Shown piece after piece: positions 10,151-21,669 of a stretch of 64,000 bases of DNA. The position numbers and the translations under genes were made by a program. Every line of letters begins with the position of its first letter. Positions within the stretch are counted from its first letter, which is position 1. Source of the DNA: Capronia americana (Eukaryota; Ascomycota; Eurotiomycetes; Chaetothyriales; Herpotrichiellaceae); contig JADWQD010000002.1 of the NCBI GenBank assembly GCA_016110215.1, positions 1,302,001-1,366,000 on the forward strand, read 5' to 3'. Under the pieces are notes generated by a model. That model saw nothing but the letters and a program-made list of their open reading frames with translations. It made no database searches and was not told the origin of the DNA.

Positions 10151-12188
10151 GTGGATATTGTTGATGGATGGGCCATGGAAGGAACGGCTGTTGATCCAGC
10201 AGTCCAGGAAGACTGCCAGATTGTATGAATGAACGACTGAACGACGACGCAAACGGTCCAAGGTGTCGGATCTGCAGAACAGAGGCTGGAGGTCTGTCTG
10301 CGAACGAAGCTGGACACGTTTTCCAGCTCGTGTGCTCAGGATCGGAAAATACCATGACGGGGACAAGGCTAGTTCCTAGATTCAGTGATTGATGGTAGAG
10401 ATGGGAACCCCAAACGACATGAATTTCAGATCAGATCGGTTCAGGTCAAGTCAGACCACGTCCAAACCTTTTTCGTCAAGGCTGAGGTCGCGGACAGAGG
10501 GTGGATATTGTGTCTGCCCATAAACCCTTCGCCGCGACAGTAGTTGGACACAGAAAACCAAGTATGGCTAGACATGGTTGTTCTGTGTCTGGTGGATTGC
10601 TGCCAATATGTGCTGTATTAAGACCAGGGTGCGAGGACAAAAGGGCTCGAGTGCTGTGATTATAACAGAACATGGAAAATGGACAAAGCGTTGTCTTTCC
10701 ACTGGTGCCACTCGTGTTGCTTCTCTGTTTAACATCCACCGTCCTGTAAATGTCTTTGTGGATGTGGAGGACCACTCTCGAGACTGCTGTATAGTTGAGA
10801 GTGACATTGCCGGCCCATAAGCAATAAGAGTCCCTAGCTGATGCAATTGGCCAAGGGTTCAAACTGATAGAAAGACCAAGGCTAGCAACGAAAGTAAGCA
10901 CTTTCACATGCAGCTGCCTGTGCACGAATTCTCCAGGCAAAGAATGTCTCTATACTTTCCCAATCAACACTGCACTCCTGGGTTATGTCCTCGTTGCTCC
11001 CATTAAGATCGGCTCGCTGTTAAGATTTTCTCGCTCTTTGACTTCGCATCGTTGGGAGGAGGTCCTCTCATTGAGCAATCCAGACTCGAGGGTCACCGAA
11101 CCGAGCAGAACCCGAGCCCAAGATGAACTCCGCTGTCCGGGGCGAGGCATATGTGCGAGTCCGGCCTGCTAGACAACAGAGCCAACCAAATGTCCATTCT
11201 CTGAGTACATTCCGGTGCAGAGTGGCACGCTGAGTTCGATGCTCCTAGGGTGGAAGATCCTCTCCCGGCAAGGATTCCGCGGATGTTACGACATCATGTC
11301 CTTCTTGCATGGTCCTCTTCGGCGTATCGCTCGCCCCATCCGTTGGGCCCAACGCTGTCTTTTCCATTCTGATGCCCCCAAGTGGAATTGTTCTTCTTTC
11401 TTGGCTAGTGTCTTTCCTGAAGCCACTGAAAATTATAAATCAACGATCAGGGGTCGAACGCAACGGCCAAGGGCTATCGTCGTGGGAAAACATGCCTGAC
11501 TCTTTCTCTGGGCAAGTCTCCAGGTGGTGTGCTTTGATGTTGGACTGAAGCTGACTGTTCAACTGAGGTTTCGGCGAACCTTGGATCGAAGACCCATGAT
11601 TTGCTTCTATGGTAAACATCGACAGTCGGACTGAAGGCGCGCATGGTGGACTCTCAGATTGCCCTGCAGATCTGGCACAGAGTAGTATGCAAGCCTATGG
11701 CATCAAGGATGCTACCCCCTGTGCGGGTTGGTCTCCTATGTTTTCAATCAGCACTCATACTGTTTGGCATTGTCTTCTTCCGCTCTTGGATGACCATTTC
11801 TGATTGCCAGAGCCGCTTACCATTGCATAGCATGCCTGGGCCTGTTGGCGAAAAAATGAGCCAGCTCATCCCGAACACGTCCGCTTCAACAAAGCGGACA
11901 ACAACGCACAGAATGAACATGTACAGGACCACGAGAGACTAGTCATTGTATAGCCATGTTCTATACCCTCCAGGTGCATCACCTGCATTGTTTCTGCTTC
12001 ACCTCGTCGCTGCCATGGGCCAACGGCCAATAATGCGAAAGCGAATGCGCAGGCGGGTCCGTCAACGTGAATGCATTTAAAGCGCTGCCTGATCCTCGCA
12101 GATGAAAACCTCAATCGTTGTTCACTCTTCATCTCTCTTTGTCGTGAGCTTATCCAGCGAACAACCAAGACCAGCAAATCCAGCCACA
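10151..12188. other. Gene-poor interval, about 2 kb
   Basis: No frame in this interval shows a recognisable domain or splice pattern. The longest, 10476-10940 on the minus strand, has an uneven composition and no ATG-proximal features. Could hold the 3' UTR of the coiled-coil gene, the F-box promoter, or a non-coding transcript. Confidence 0.5.
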
Positions 12189-12271
12189 ATGGCAAACAAC
12201 GTTGCCCCCAGAATGACCAAGACCCCACAAAATCCAGACACAATGGCAGACAACGTTGGCTTCAGAATGCC
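12167..12271 (+). repeat. Tandem duplication (two units of about 52 bp) across the F-box start codon
   Basis: Units 12167-12218 and 12219-12271 share AAGACC..AATCCAG.CACAATGGCA.ACAACGTTG..CAGAATG with a few substitutions and small indels. Each copy carries an ATGGCA.ACAAC start-like sequence, so the second copy is translated as the N-terminal repeat NP.TMA.NV..RM. Confidence 0.8.
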
Positions 12272-12957
12272 AGAATCGGTATGCGGTGCTTTTGGTAGCT
12301 GTTAAAATGACTGTACTGATGTGGAGCGCCCAGATCCTTCTCACGTTGGAGAAAGCCTATACGTCCTCCAACGGCAGCCTCGCCGCCAGCCTCTTCGGTG
12401 GCCTCCCTGCCGAGGTCTGGTTCATGATCCTGTCTTTGGCCGACTATCGTACCTTGGTGCTCATGGCATTGTCCTGCAAGGGACTGGCCTTCGCCGTTCT
12501 CAACTCCCAAGCCTTCCAGATTGCAGCTGCCACCGAGGAAGCGGCGCATAAGGAACTCGGCCATTATGAGTATGTCATGAAACGCACCGACCGGAAGTCC
12601 GAGAGCCGATCCAAGCTGTACTGCAGTCACTTCTTGTGCCCTTTCTACATGAAGAACATATGGACATGGGCAAAGAACGTCAAGATGGCAGCAAAGAAGC
12701 TGGAGGAAGAACGCAAGAAAGCTTTGGAGCCGAAAGATGTTGAAGGAAGGGCGGAAGACAAAGGCACCCTGGCGAAAGGCAAAGGCACCCCATCGGAAGA
12801 CAAAGGCACTCCGGCAGAAGGGGAAATAGTGCGCGGTGCTGGAGTTTCGAATCGCATGCAGATCGACACCGAAATCCTCCTTCAAATCCTCATCGAATTC
12901 CCGCAAGAGACGAGAGTGCTCGCATCCCAGGTCATTCGAGTACCGAATAACCTTTAG
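12189..12957 (+). CDS. Small F-box protein
   Basis: Two exons, 12189..12278 and 12334..12957, 237 aa. The 55-bp intron has donor GTATGC, branch CTGAT and acceptor CCCAG and is phase 0. ATG 12189 is chosen for its good context (CACAATGG); an in-frame ATG at 12102 would add 29 residues. Residues about 45-85 (GGLPAEVWFMILSLADYRTLVLMALSCKGLAFAV) match the F-box pattern LPxEi...IL..L.....L..l..tck. The middle contains a Cys/aromatic cluster (CSHFLCPF) and a lysine-rich helix; the C-terminal part has a short DKGTP repeat (three near copies, encoded by a minisatellite at about 12756-12822). F-box proteins recruit targets to SCF ubiquitin ligases through Skp1; the target here is unknown. The protein is short for the family and may be a lineage-specific member. 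Confidence 0.6.
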
Positions 12958-13357
12958 ATAAGGATTTGGTGAGGTGCAGTTCGACCGTAACGAGGGTAAA
13001 GACCTGTTGCGACTGACATGGACTGCTGCTGTTGGACGTCCTCGGCATGATGGATGCTACATCTGACTGGCCGGACCGTTCAGTCAGGAAGTGCTAAAGT
13101 CCTTGGTCAAGATACAACGCCGCTGTGAGATCCGAGCGGTTTCCGTGAGGTCGGATTGATGGTATGAACGACGGCGAATCCGCTTATTGGTTCTCGGCTT
13201 AATGGGTGTTCTTGGGCTTTGTTGAGATGAATGGCAGAGGCATCGTCGTTCCCATTCAGTCGATTTTCAGAGAACCAGATCAAGAATTCAGAGGCTGATT
13301 ACACGTCCGATACATCATCCAGCTTGGTCGTTTTGTTTGAAAGTGATCCGTGCAGTC
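12958..13357. other. Convergent intergenic region
   Basis: Four hundred bases between the F-box stop and the dynactin p27 stop. Nothing recognised beyond expected 3' UTR sequence. Confidence 0.5.
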
Positions 13358-14065
13358 TCATTTCTTCTTTGCCAAACTCGCCCGTGCCGCTGTTTTGAAG
13401 ATGCTAACAGTCCCCTCTCGCTCCTTTTCCATTGCTTTGAGCCTCAGCATCTCCACGATATCCGAGTGATCGTCTTCGTTGTTGACATTTACAGCCGGTT
13501 TCTTTCGCCGCCGCTTCACGTCGCCACAACCATACACCACAGTCCATTCATCCACATCTCGATCCACGGTCACGCCAGCACAGATCTTCGCATGCGCTCC
13601 GATCGTAACATTCGCGAGGATGGTAACATGAGGCTCTATCAGCACACTATCCCTGATCATAGCCCCAGCATGAACCTGGGAACTGGCGTGCATGTAAACA
13701 TTTGAGCCAATTGTGGTCTTCACAGGATCACGCTCGTCATCATCTCCTTCGCCGGGTTGACTGAGTAATGGGGTGGGTGGATTGCTCCCACCCGCAGCGG
13801 CTTTTGAACTTGGATCACTGGTTGATGCGCCTGGAACAGGGCCGCCAATTACGCACTTCTCGGAAATGATGCACTTGTCACTAATTGAGAGCGGGCCATG
13901 AATTGCAATGAGCTGGGCTCGTGGGTGTACGAGAACGTGTTCGCCTAGAGTGATGGCGTGTGTGCCACGGACATAGGCACCAGGATCAAGATGCGTGTTG
14001 TGTCCTAGTGTTACTGGAGGTCGGCTGGATGCTTGCGATGTCGGTGGCGCGGCTGGAACACTCAT
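13358..14065 (-). CDS. Dynactin subunit 6 (p27), left-handed beta-helix protein
   Basis: Single exon from ATG 14065, 235 aa. After a short Pro/Ser-rich leader the protein reads GHNTHLDPGAYVRGTHAITLGEHVLVHPRAQLIA, followed by hexapeptide repeats ([LIV]-G-x4 spacing) such as ISEKCVIGG, IGSNVYMHASSQVHAGAMI and VTIGAHAKICAGVTV, typical of the DCTN6/WS-3 family. In animals and filamentous fungi p27 sits with p25 at the pointed end of the dynactin Arp1 filament, where it contributes to cargo (early endosome) binding by dynein. An insert rich in Ser/Gly/Pro and Asp (about residues 83-115) interrupts the helix, as is common in fungal members. The tail is lysine rich. Budding yeast lacks this subunit; its presence fits a hypha-forming fungus. 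Confidence 0.85.
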   Translation of the reverse strand: MSVPAAPPTSQASSRPPVTLGHNTHLDPGAYVRGTHAITLGEHVLVHPRAQLIAIHGPLSISDKCIISEKCVIGGPVPGASTSDPSSKAAAGGSNPPTPLLSQPGEGDDDERDPVKTTIGSNVYMHASSQVHAGAMIRDSVLIEPHVTILANVTIGAHAKICAGVTVDRDVDEWTVVYGCGDVKRRRKKPAVNVNNEDDHSDIVEMLRLKAMEKEREGTVSIFKTAARASLAKKK

Positions 14066-14295
14066 TCTGTCAACCGATTGTCATACAATCTCGTCCTGAG
14101 CATAATGAGAGAACAGTGACGATGGTCTGAGGTTTAAATGAGGTTTGAAGCGGAGCAAACGCGTCCACAATACAAGAATGACGCGAACTGATTGGCTGGC
14201 TTTTGGCCAACACAACTTCCATTCTAATTCAGTCTACACACAGAACTCGAGACGACGCTCGATCGACGCTGGACAACGAATTGTGACGGCAGGAG

Positions 14296-15084
14296 ATGTC
14301 GTACTACGATGTAGATGCCATTCTGACAGACTCCCAAAAGCTGCCTTGCACGTTTGAGCTCGACGTGCCCGGGCTGGGGTACATTGAGGGTAATGCTGGT
14401 GGAACGGTAAGTGACTTCCTGTTCGACTCTACAACCGAGTGCACGGCAGAACTGATCGGCCCGACGGTGTGCAGGTGAAAGCCGGCACGAAGATTGATCT
14501 GCCTATGTGGTTAGGTATCATGCTGGCAGTGTCCACTGGGTATGCTACAAAAATCCGAGGCGCCCGTGCCGCACACCACATAGGGCAACGCGGCATTGGA
14601 GGCTGATTCGCGCTTGCCACAAGGAATACTCCTGGCTCTGTTCGTTTAGTTACATTGGATTTTCCGGTACCTCTCCAGCAGCGGGTTATCAATGCTTTGA
14701 AGGCGGACCCCAAAACTGTCGATCTACGCGCCCAGGCAGCGCACTTCTACGCTCTTGGTGCACGAATTATGGAGTTGTTCGATGACCGTGCGGTGCTGGA
14801 TACCCTATTAGATGTGAGTATTCTCAACCGGGATTGTCTATTCTTGCTCCAAATGTTGTGGTCCAACCGGTCTAACTTGGTATTAATGTAATGGTGTGGA
14901 CCAGACCTTCAAAGAGCGGGCGGCTGAGATTGCCGATCAAGCTCACAACCCTCGAGGCGCGATGGGAGACGGCGCCGAATTTCTCAGGGGCCTAGACGAG
15001 AACGAGCGACAGCTGTTTAAAGCAGCGCACGAGGGCCCCAAAGCTGTGAGAGCGTGGACGCAGGATTTGAAGAAGAATACATGA
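14296..15084 (+). CDS. PSF3: GINS complex subunit Psf3
   Basis: Four exons, 14296..14406, 14475..14539, 14624..14813, 14905..15084; 181 aa, the usual size. Introns have donors GTAAGT, GTATGC and GTGAGT; the second acceptor is AAG, preceded by branch CTGATT. The start MSYYDVDAILTDSQKLPCTFE and the core PKTVDLRAQAAHFYALGARIMELF are highly characteristic of fungal Psf3. With Sld5, Psf1 and Psf2 it forms GINS, which joins Cdc45 and Mcm2-7 as the CMG replicative helicase. Its stop lies only 113 bp from that of the convergent Vps60 gene, so the 3' UTRs probably overlap. Confidence 0.93.
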
Positions 15085-15197
15085 CGAATTGTCTTGTAGT
15101 CGATATGGCTCATGATGAATGACACGCTTGGACGCAACAATGACGACGTTATAGCAGAGGTGAGGCGCAAACACGAAATCTCTGGGCACGGGTCGGT

Positions 15198-15900
15198 TTA
15201 GCCAACACCACCAGCGGCCTCCTTTACCTTTGCGTGCTCCGGAGGCTCATCCACGAACTGCGGTGGCGCAACTTCGTCCTGTAAAAAGCCCGGTGTGCTT
15301 TCACCTATACCCATCTCTTGCTCAAACATCATATCCTCGCCGAGCGCCTCGAGCTCAGCATCCAGTTCGGCCTCATCGACGTCCTCCGGCACATCGTAAG
15401 CGCGACTTATGCTCTCGTTGATCTCGTTGCCGATTTCCATCAGATCCGCCATTTCATCTTGCATTTGCTCAATCTTGTCGATATTGATCTTGCCATACTG
15501 CTGTTTCAACGCTTTGTTCGTTGTCTTCATCGCATCGACGGTGGTCATGACATTCTTCAGATTGTCCTGCATCATGCCCGCTTGTTCCATGTTCCATGAT
15601 TGCTGTTGTAGCTGCGCTCTCTGGTTTTCATACATTTTGCGTTGTTGCAAGACTTTCAGAGCCTTTTGTTTTATGGCCTGCTTCCCGGGTCCTTCGCGCA
15701 TCTTAGAGAGCTTTTGTTGGTACGTGGAGAGTTCAGCATTGACTTTGGCGAGTTTTACATCGACCGAATCAATTCTAGTATCGACCTACTATAGTGTTAG
15801 TGGTGTTTGATCGGACAGAGGCGGGGGTACGTGCATTCTGGATCGCGCTGTTGAGATTAGGCTTTGGAGCAGTATTCTTTGACCCGAATAGGCGATTCAT
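15198..15900 (-). CDS. VPS60: ESCRT-III accessory protein Vps60/CHMP5
   Basis: Two exons, complement(15198..15785, 15835..15900), 217 aa. Start MNRLFGSKNTAPKPNLNS is typical of the family, then VDTRIDSVDVKLAKVNAEL, a basic helical hairpin (KQAIKQKALKVLQQRKMYE) and an acidic C-terminus (EDVDEAELDAELEALGEDM) that acts as a MIM-type element. Vps60 binds Vta1 and stimulates the Vps4 ATPase during multivesicular-body sorting. The only way to keep the conserved joint AIQN|VDTR in frame is an intron starting with GC (GCACGT) and ending TAG, with a strong branch site CTAAC; the nearby GT alternative leads to stop codons in every acceptor frame. This is therefore a predicted GC-AG intron of 49 bp. Confidence 0.9.
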
Positions 15901-17278
15901 CTTCAACACAGGCTCCTGTGTCTAGGTCGCCTTAGTGTTCGTGGCAAACTGTGTCGATTGTTGTGTTTGTATGCGTGGAAGGTTTGAGGGGCAGCTCGAA
16001 CAGTGGCTGAAGTCGAGGTCTGCCTGCGTCCCACGCAACCGAGGTTTATCCGCACTCACTATTTACTTGAATCACTTGCGTGTCGGCTTCTGCGAGTACT
16101 GCTACTGTAGCTACCCTTGGAATGCATTAGGAGCGCAAAATTATCCTGTTCAGCAGCGGCTGCTCTGCAGTGACACCCAACGCCGTAGAGGTCTTCTCTT
16201 CCCACCGTGGATAGGCAGTATGTGCCAATACTGTTCTTCCAGGCCTGCCTGCGCCCAAATCTCCGGGGGCCACGTCAACGCAGTATTAGGGATCTGCAAG
16301 CTCGCAAATTGACCATCCTCAGAGAAAGTTGCACGTGCCACCTTACTCGATCGAGTCTCTTGCTGGCCAGCGGTGCGACGCGTCTCTAGAGCTAACGCTG
16401 GCTTTTACTCTATGTAAATGTGCAGGAGCATGCGGCACGATCAAGGCGAAACTCAAGGCCGCCGGCAGCTCGCTCCGTGTTAGAATTCGGCCAGCCTAGG
16501 GCAGCCATGTGGCATCGGCATGTCTGATGACGGAATTGGGCACATGGATGAGCGGAAGCGTGGCCGGCGCGAGAAAAAAGGGGCGCTTGTTTGTGGAGGC
16601 GCCCGGCACAAGAGCGTCTGCACTGACTGTCGGGTGTCCAGCTTCGTCCCCGATTCACTCTGCCAAAAGTCACTTGGCCTTCTACCACTTTTTGCTCGCG
16701 CGCCTGTTTCATTCGTGGCTTTCGTAGCACGACCCCAGCTATTCTTGGATGCATGTACCACAACGTTGAAAGGCTGCAACGATACATTAATTCTGCTGGT
16801 CGCCTGCACACGGCGCCAAAAGCAGCGCGGTGACATTCCTTGCGCCAAGTCCCTCTCTTCCCTTCTCGCCCTGCCCGCCGGAACTCGAGTGAGCCATCGA
16901 AGTCGTCAACCTCACAGACACAACCTGCGTCGCTCTTGACAGGAGATACGACCTTCTGCCGCGAGATCGTCCACCAAGGTTCTGACTGTGCTCTCAATTT
17001 CACTTCAGTCACTCCTTTGTAACGACAGGTAAACATGTGCCATCGCGATCCCCAGCCGTGTCCCACACGACCATTCTCAAGATGCGCACATTTCGATCTA
17101 GAGAACTGACTTGTTTGTGCCTTCTAGCGCTGGCCCGCCCGTCTATGTCTTACTCAATATACAACTCACGAGCTACGACTACCTACGGCTTATTATCTGG
17201 CTATCATATACCCCCAAGACTGTACCATTACTAAGACCTCATCCACCTTTCGGTCGCAACGGAAAGATACCAGCAATC
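15901..17278. other. Divergent promoter region, about 1.4 kb
   Basis: Lies between the Vps60 and SAPS start codons. A candidate 5'-UTR intron for the SAPS gene may start at GTAAAC near 17030 and end at TTCTAG near 17128. The open frame on the minus strand (16410-17066) shows no family features. No gene or repeat recognised. Confidence 0.45.
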
Positions 17279-20200
17279 ATGTTTTGGCGATTTGGAGGAT
17301 ATTCCCAGATCTCCAGCATTGATACACTCCTCGACAAGCCCAATGTCAAGCTCGAAGACTTGCTCGAAGAGTCCGACCTCATTCAAGAACTCAAATCTCA
17401 TCACACAAAGCTGATCGAATATCTGCGCGACGAGACAAATCTCCAAGCCCTCCTCCACTATGTGATTGCTCCGGGCCCTAAGCCAGACGTCCACGATGAC
17501 GACAATGAGAAAGGCAAAGGACCGGCCATAGAGGAAGAAGATGAGCCGACGCCCTTGGACGAAGAACAAGAGAAGGCTGAAAAACGGAGACTGAAATATG
17601 CGTTTGTCGCGTGCGAGATCCTGTCCTGCGAAACATGGTCCATTACTGAGTCTCTGATGGCGAACACTCCGTATCTCGCGGACTTTTGGGACTTTCTGCG
17701 CCGACCTGCCCCATTGGATCCCCTTCAAGCCGGCTATTTCACAAAGGTAAATGAGACATTACTCGAGAAAAAGACCGAGGATATGCTTGATTTCTTCAAA
17801 TCTTTGCCCGGCATCGTCCCCGCCATCCTGCAGCATGTTGACTGTCCAATGGTTATGGATCTGTTGTTAAAGATTATCAGCTTGGAGAAGTCAGAAGGAG
17901 GCGCGGGAATTGTGGACTGGCTCCATGGCCAGGATCTGATCCCCATGCTATTGTCGAATTTGTCCCCGGACTGCAATGCATCAACTCAAACATCAGCTGG
18001 CGATTTTCTGAAGGCTATCATCACAATTTCAGCAAATGCTGCGCAGAATGAGCAATCCTGCATCGGCCCAAATAGCCTCACGAGGCAGCTCGTTTCAGAG
18101 AAATGCATTCGGCAGCTTATCTCTTACATGCTCGAAGGCGGCAACCCACTGACTGTCGGAGTTGGGATCGTCATCGAAGTGATCCGTAAGAACAACTCCG
18201 ACTACGATCCCGATCAAGGCCACAATCCCGATGCACCTCCCACCAGCCACGACCCTATCTATCTCGGTACACTTCTCAGGTTGTTCGCCCAGCACGTGCC
18301 CGACTTCATGAGCCTGATTCTGAGCTCCAAGCACACCGTCACAATCGGCGAGAAGACAAGCGTGGTAGAGAGGGGCCATCTCAAATCTGCCTGGGGAACA
18401 CAAATTGAGCCACTAGGGTTCGATCGATTCAAGACCTGCGAGTTGATGGCGGAACTGCTGCACTGCAGCAACATGGGTCTTCTCAATGAGCGAGGAAGTG
18501 AAGAATTTATCAAAGCAAGAGATGCCGAAAGGGAGAGGCTGAGAGAGCAAGGAGCGTTCTTGTCTCAAAAGCAATCAGAGGACTCTGCTGTGGATATCTC
18601 GGCGAGCTCTTCAAGATTCGAAAACGCCTTTACGCCATCAGCATCGACATCCACAGAGGAGCTTCGCATAGCTAATCTTAATGACGAGGATGGATTCGAA
18701 AAAGTGGCTGTCTCTGAAGCAACGGATTCAGCTCCAATTCCGAAACATGATGCGGAGGAATCAATATCTCCTCGACAGGCCCCAGATCAACCACAAACGC
18801 CAACTGCAAACTTGGACGAGAACGTAAGACGTCTTAGCCTGGAGGATACCGATATGACCACCGACGACACAGAGCCAGCAACTCTTGCGGTGGCGCAAAC
18901 CCATGCTGGAGAGATCTCCCCTCACCCCGAAGACAAACCAGAGCCTCTTTTCGCGAAATCAGTTGATCCTAATAGAACACCTACAGCCAATAGCCCTGAG
19001 CCACCTACGAGCCCATCGGCGACAAAACCCCGCCCTCAATCTAGCCAGATCGAGGGAGAATCCTTTCAAACGACCCATGATGACACAATGCACGCGTCTC
19101 AGGCCGAGCAAACAGCTTCGGACAATGCTCCAATTGTTGGAGATCACTTGAAAATCATGTTTGTGGAGAATAGAGTTGTTCCTACGATTCTGGTAAGAAA
19201 AAGTTTCCCAGCGGGTGAATGAAGTCTAACTGTGAACAGAGCTTCTTCTTTCGCTTTCCATGGAACAACTTCCTTCACAATGTCGTTTACGACGTTGTGC
19301 AACAAGTGTTCAATGGACCTATGGACAGGGGCCATAATAGATTTCTGGCATTTGATCTTTTTGAGACCGGCCACATTACTGACGCGATAATCGAAGGTCA
19401 GAGACGAAGTGATGAAGAAGAACAGGCCAGAAACATGCGTCTGGGATACATGGGCCACTTGACGCTGGTGGCAGAAGAGGTCGTTAAGTTCGGCGAGCGT
19501 CATCCCAGGGAGTTACTCTCGCCCACCGTTCAAGACTGCATATACTCTCAAGCTTGGGAGGAATACGTTACCAAGACCCTGGCAGAGACCAGGGAACGGG
19601 ACAACGCGATATTGGGCGGCTTCCGGCCAGATAACGGCCTTGGCCCTAGACAGGCTGTTCTCAATGCTGTCAATTCAGGTCAAGGCTTTGGCGGCCCTGG
19701 GAGCGCATTGGCTGGTGTTGGACTCGGTGGTGGTCAACATGCCCTTGACAGCATTGACCTATCAAACAACGGGAGTGCCACTAGTGCTGGATACAACTCG
19801 AGCGGGTCGCTGTCGAGCGGGTTTGGAAGTTCATCGGATGATGATGACGAAGACATGGATGATGCAGAAGACGAAGAGCAGGCACGAACGGTCAATCAGC
19901 TGTCAGCTGCTGATACTGGTCTTGCATCGGAGAACGTAAGTGGGACCAATACAAGGCGGCGGTTGTTTATTTTTTAGGCTAATGATGCGTTGTTGCCAAC
20001 AGTCTGATCAGCCAATACCTTTGCTGCCACCTCCACCAGCACCACTCAACATTGAGCCATCACGTGCTCGCCGACGGTTGGCTGATCGTTTAGCGAGACA
20101 CAAGCAAGAGGCTGAGCAAGAAGTGGCTGCAGCAGAGTTCGGATCCGAAGCAGACGATCCGTTCGCTGCGCTCGGGAACAACGATGACAACGGCGCCGAC

Positions 20201-20719
20201 CCCTTCTCGCTGGATGAAGAGGAGCAGGATATCACAACGTTTGGAAAGCGTAGTAACGCCAATTCCTCGAATCAGGGTTCAGGCAATCACCACAGCTTCT
20301 CGGTTACCAGAGGTCTGACTAGCCTGTTTTCTCCTACTTCCAACCCGCATAACCAATCCTCGAACGACGACTTTGACGGATCACTGGAAGATTCATCATC
20401 GGACGGGTCTGGGTCTGATATTGACTCCGAGAATCCGCCGCTGGAAGCACGACGAAGTCTTGAGCGGCGACCTCTCGAAGTCTTCGAGGACGAGGAAATG
20501 GGAGAGATGGTGGCTCCTACAGAAGACGTCGAAAGTAACAGTTCCGACGAAGAGGTGTTAAGTCCTGCAGAGAAAGAGAAATTGGGAGGAGCCTTTGGGA
20601 TGAAAGATGATGACGAGCAGGACTCAGAGTTCGCTGGACAAGCGGACCATGACGACGACGATGGAGATTTGGTTGAAATTGCGATGGGGACGAGCTCGAA
20701 GAGGAGATCAAGGGGCTGA
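17279..20719 (+). CDS. SAPS-domain protein, Sit4/PP6 phosphatase regulatory subunit
   Basis: Three exons, 17279..19192, 19240..19935, 20003..20719; 1108 aa. The start MFWRFGGYSQISSIDTLLDKPN is the signature of the family; the frame is open further upstream but this ATG is conserved. The SAPS alpha-helical repeat domain runs from about residue 100 (AFVACEILSCETWSITESLM) to 440, then a disordered insert of about 120 residues, then the second conserved block SFFFRFPWNNFLHNVV at the start of exon 2 and the VEEVVKFGERHP-type helices. The C-terminal 350 residues are acidic, Ser/Asp-rich and disordered with a basic segment (RARRRLADRLARHKQEA). Yeast Sap155/185/190 bind Sit4 and filamentous fungi usually have one such gene; roles include G1 progression, and stress and nutrient signalling. 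Introns have donors GTAAGA and GTAAGT with acceptors AACAG. Confidence 0.9.
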
Positions 20720-21669
20720 TGTCGCCCTTGTCAAGGCTCTGACGACCGGCAATCATCAGGCACGGTCCACAAGTTCGTTTCCTGAACGGCAAACATGCAC
20801 CATACGGTTCCCAACTGGCAACGAGCAGGCACATGACTCAGTGTACAATTACCGCTTCTTTTGTGATACCCCATACACTTTCGGTCACGACATACATCAT
20901 GGAATGGTTTTGGGCCCAGCTCATGAGACGACATACGGCACGGGAGATATGGCTTGTTTGGATCTAATTTCCTCTTATCCCACCGGCACAGACGGGGCAG
21001 ACTTGAACGTGTCCAACACAAGATGCGAAGTCCGACGCCTCAAATCGTGGGTGTAAACGGGAAACCAGGCACTCGCAGAGTAAATATGCGCTTCCGATCC
21101 GGGTCGTGCCAGTGGTAGTTAATCGATACAGCATTACGGCTCCTTTGACACTTGCGGACGACGTAAGTGCGATGAGATTAATTGTTGTTTATGTACGATA
21201 TTGACATTGTGAGCCGGGTAGAGCAGACTCAGCAGTGTGCATGCGAAAGGACTGACACTCGTTGTATTGTGTTCTGGTCCCTCCTCCCCGATTCTTGAGA
21301 CTTTTATTTTATCATTAGAGCTGCCTGCGATCTCTGATTCTGGTTTCGCAAGATCTTCAACGGGACTTCACTGGCCCGCTCGGGACTGGCATGTGCACAG
21401 GATGGAGAGGGGGCTGTATCTTAATGACTTTCTGCCTCGTTGACTCACACGGCGACCTCGCTTATGCTGTCGGTCAGGTCACATATGCATGCATGCATGC
21501 ACATATATGAGGACCTCCCCCTTTCGTGACTACTTTCCAAGATTCGACGTGCCCAGCCTACAAATATCGTGACTACTGGGGCCTAGCCTTTGGTGAAAAT
21601 CGTTCCCGCGTAATCTTGGAATTTCACTTCCAGTCGGTCTGAACACCATTAGATAGCAAAAGGGATCGT
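20720..21669. other. Convergent intergenic region with an alternating purine/pyrimidine tract
   Basis: About 950 bp between the SAPS and phosphatase stop codons. Contains the 30-bp alternating tract at 21480-21509. No gene recognised. Confidence 0.5.
21480..21509. repeat. Alternating purine-pyrimidine tract with (ATGC)n core
   Basis: Thirty consecutive bases alternate strictly between pyrimidine and purine, with a core of repeated ATGC units flanked by CACATAT/ACATATAT. Such tracts can adopt Z-DNA or cruciform structure; no function can be read from the sequence. Confidence 0.8.

Noticed and set aside
10476..10940. 154-codon minus-strand frame
   Set aside because: No domain, no plausible splice extension, and composition like translated non-coding DNA.
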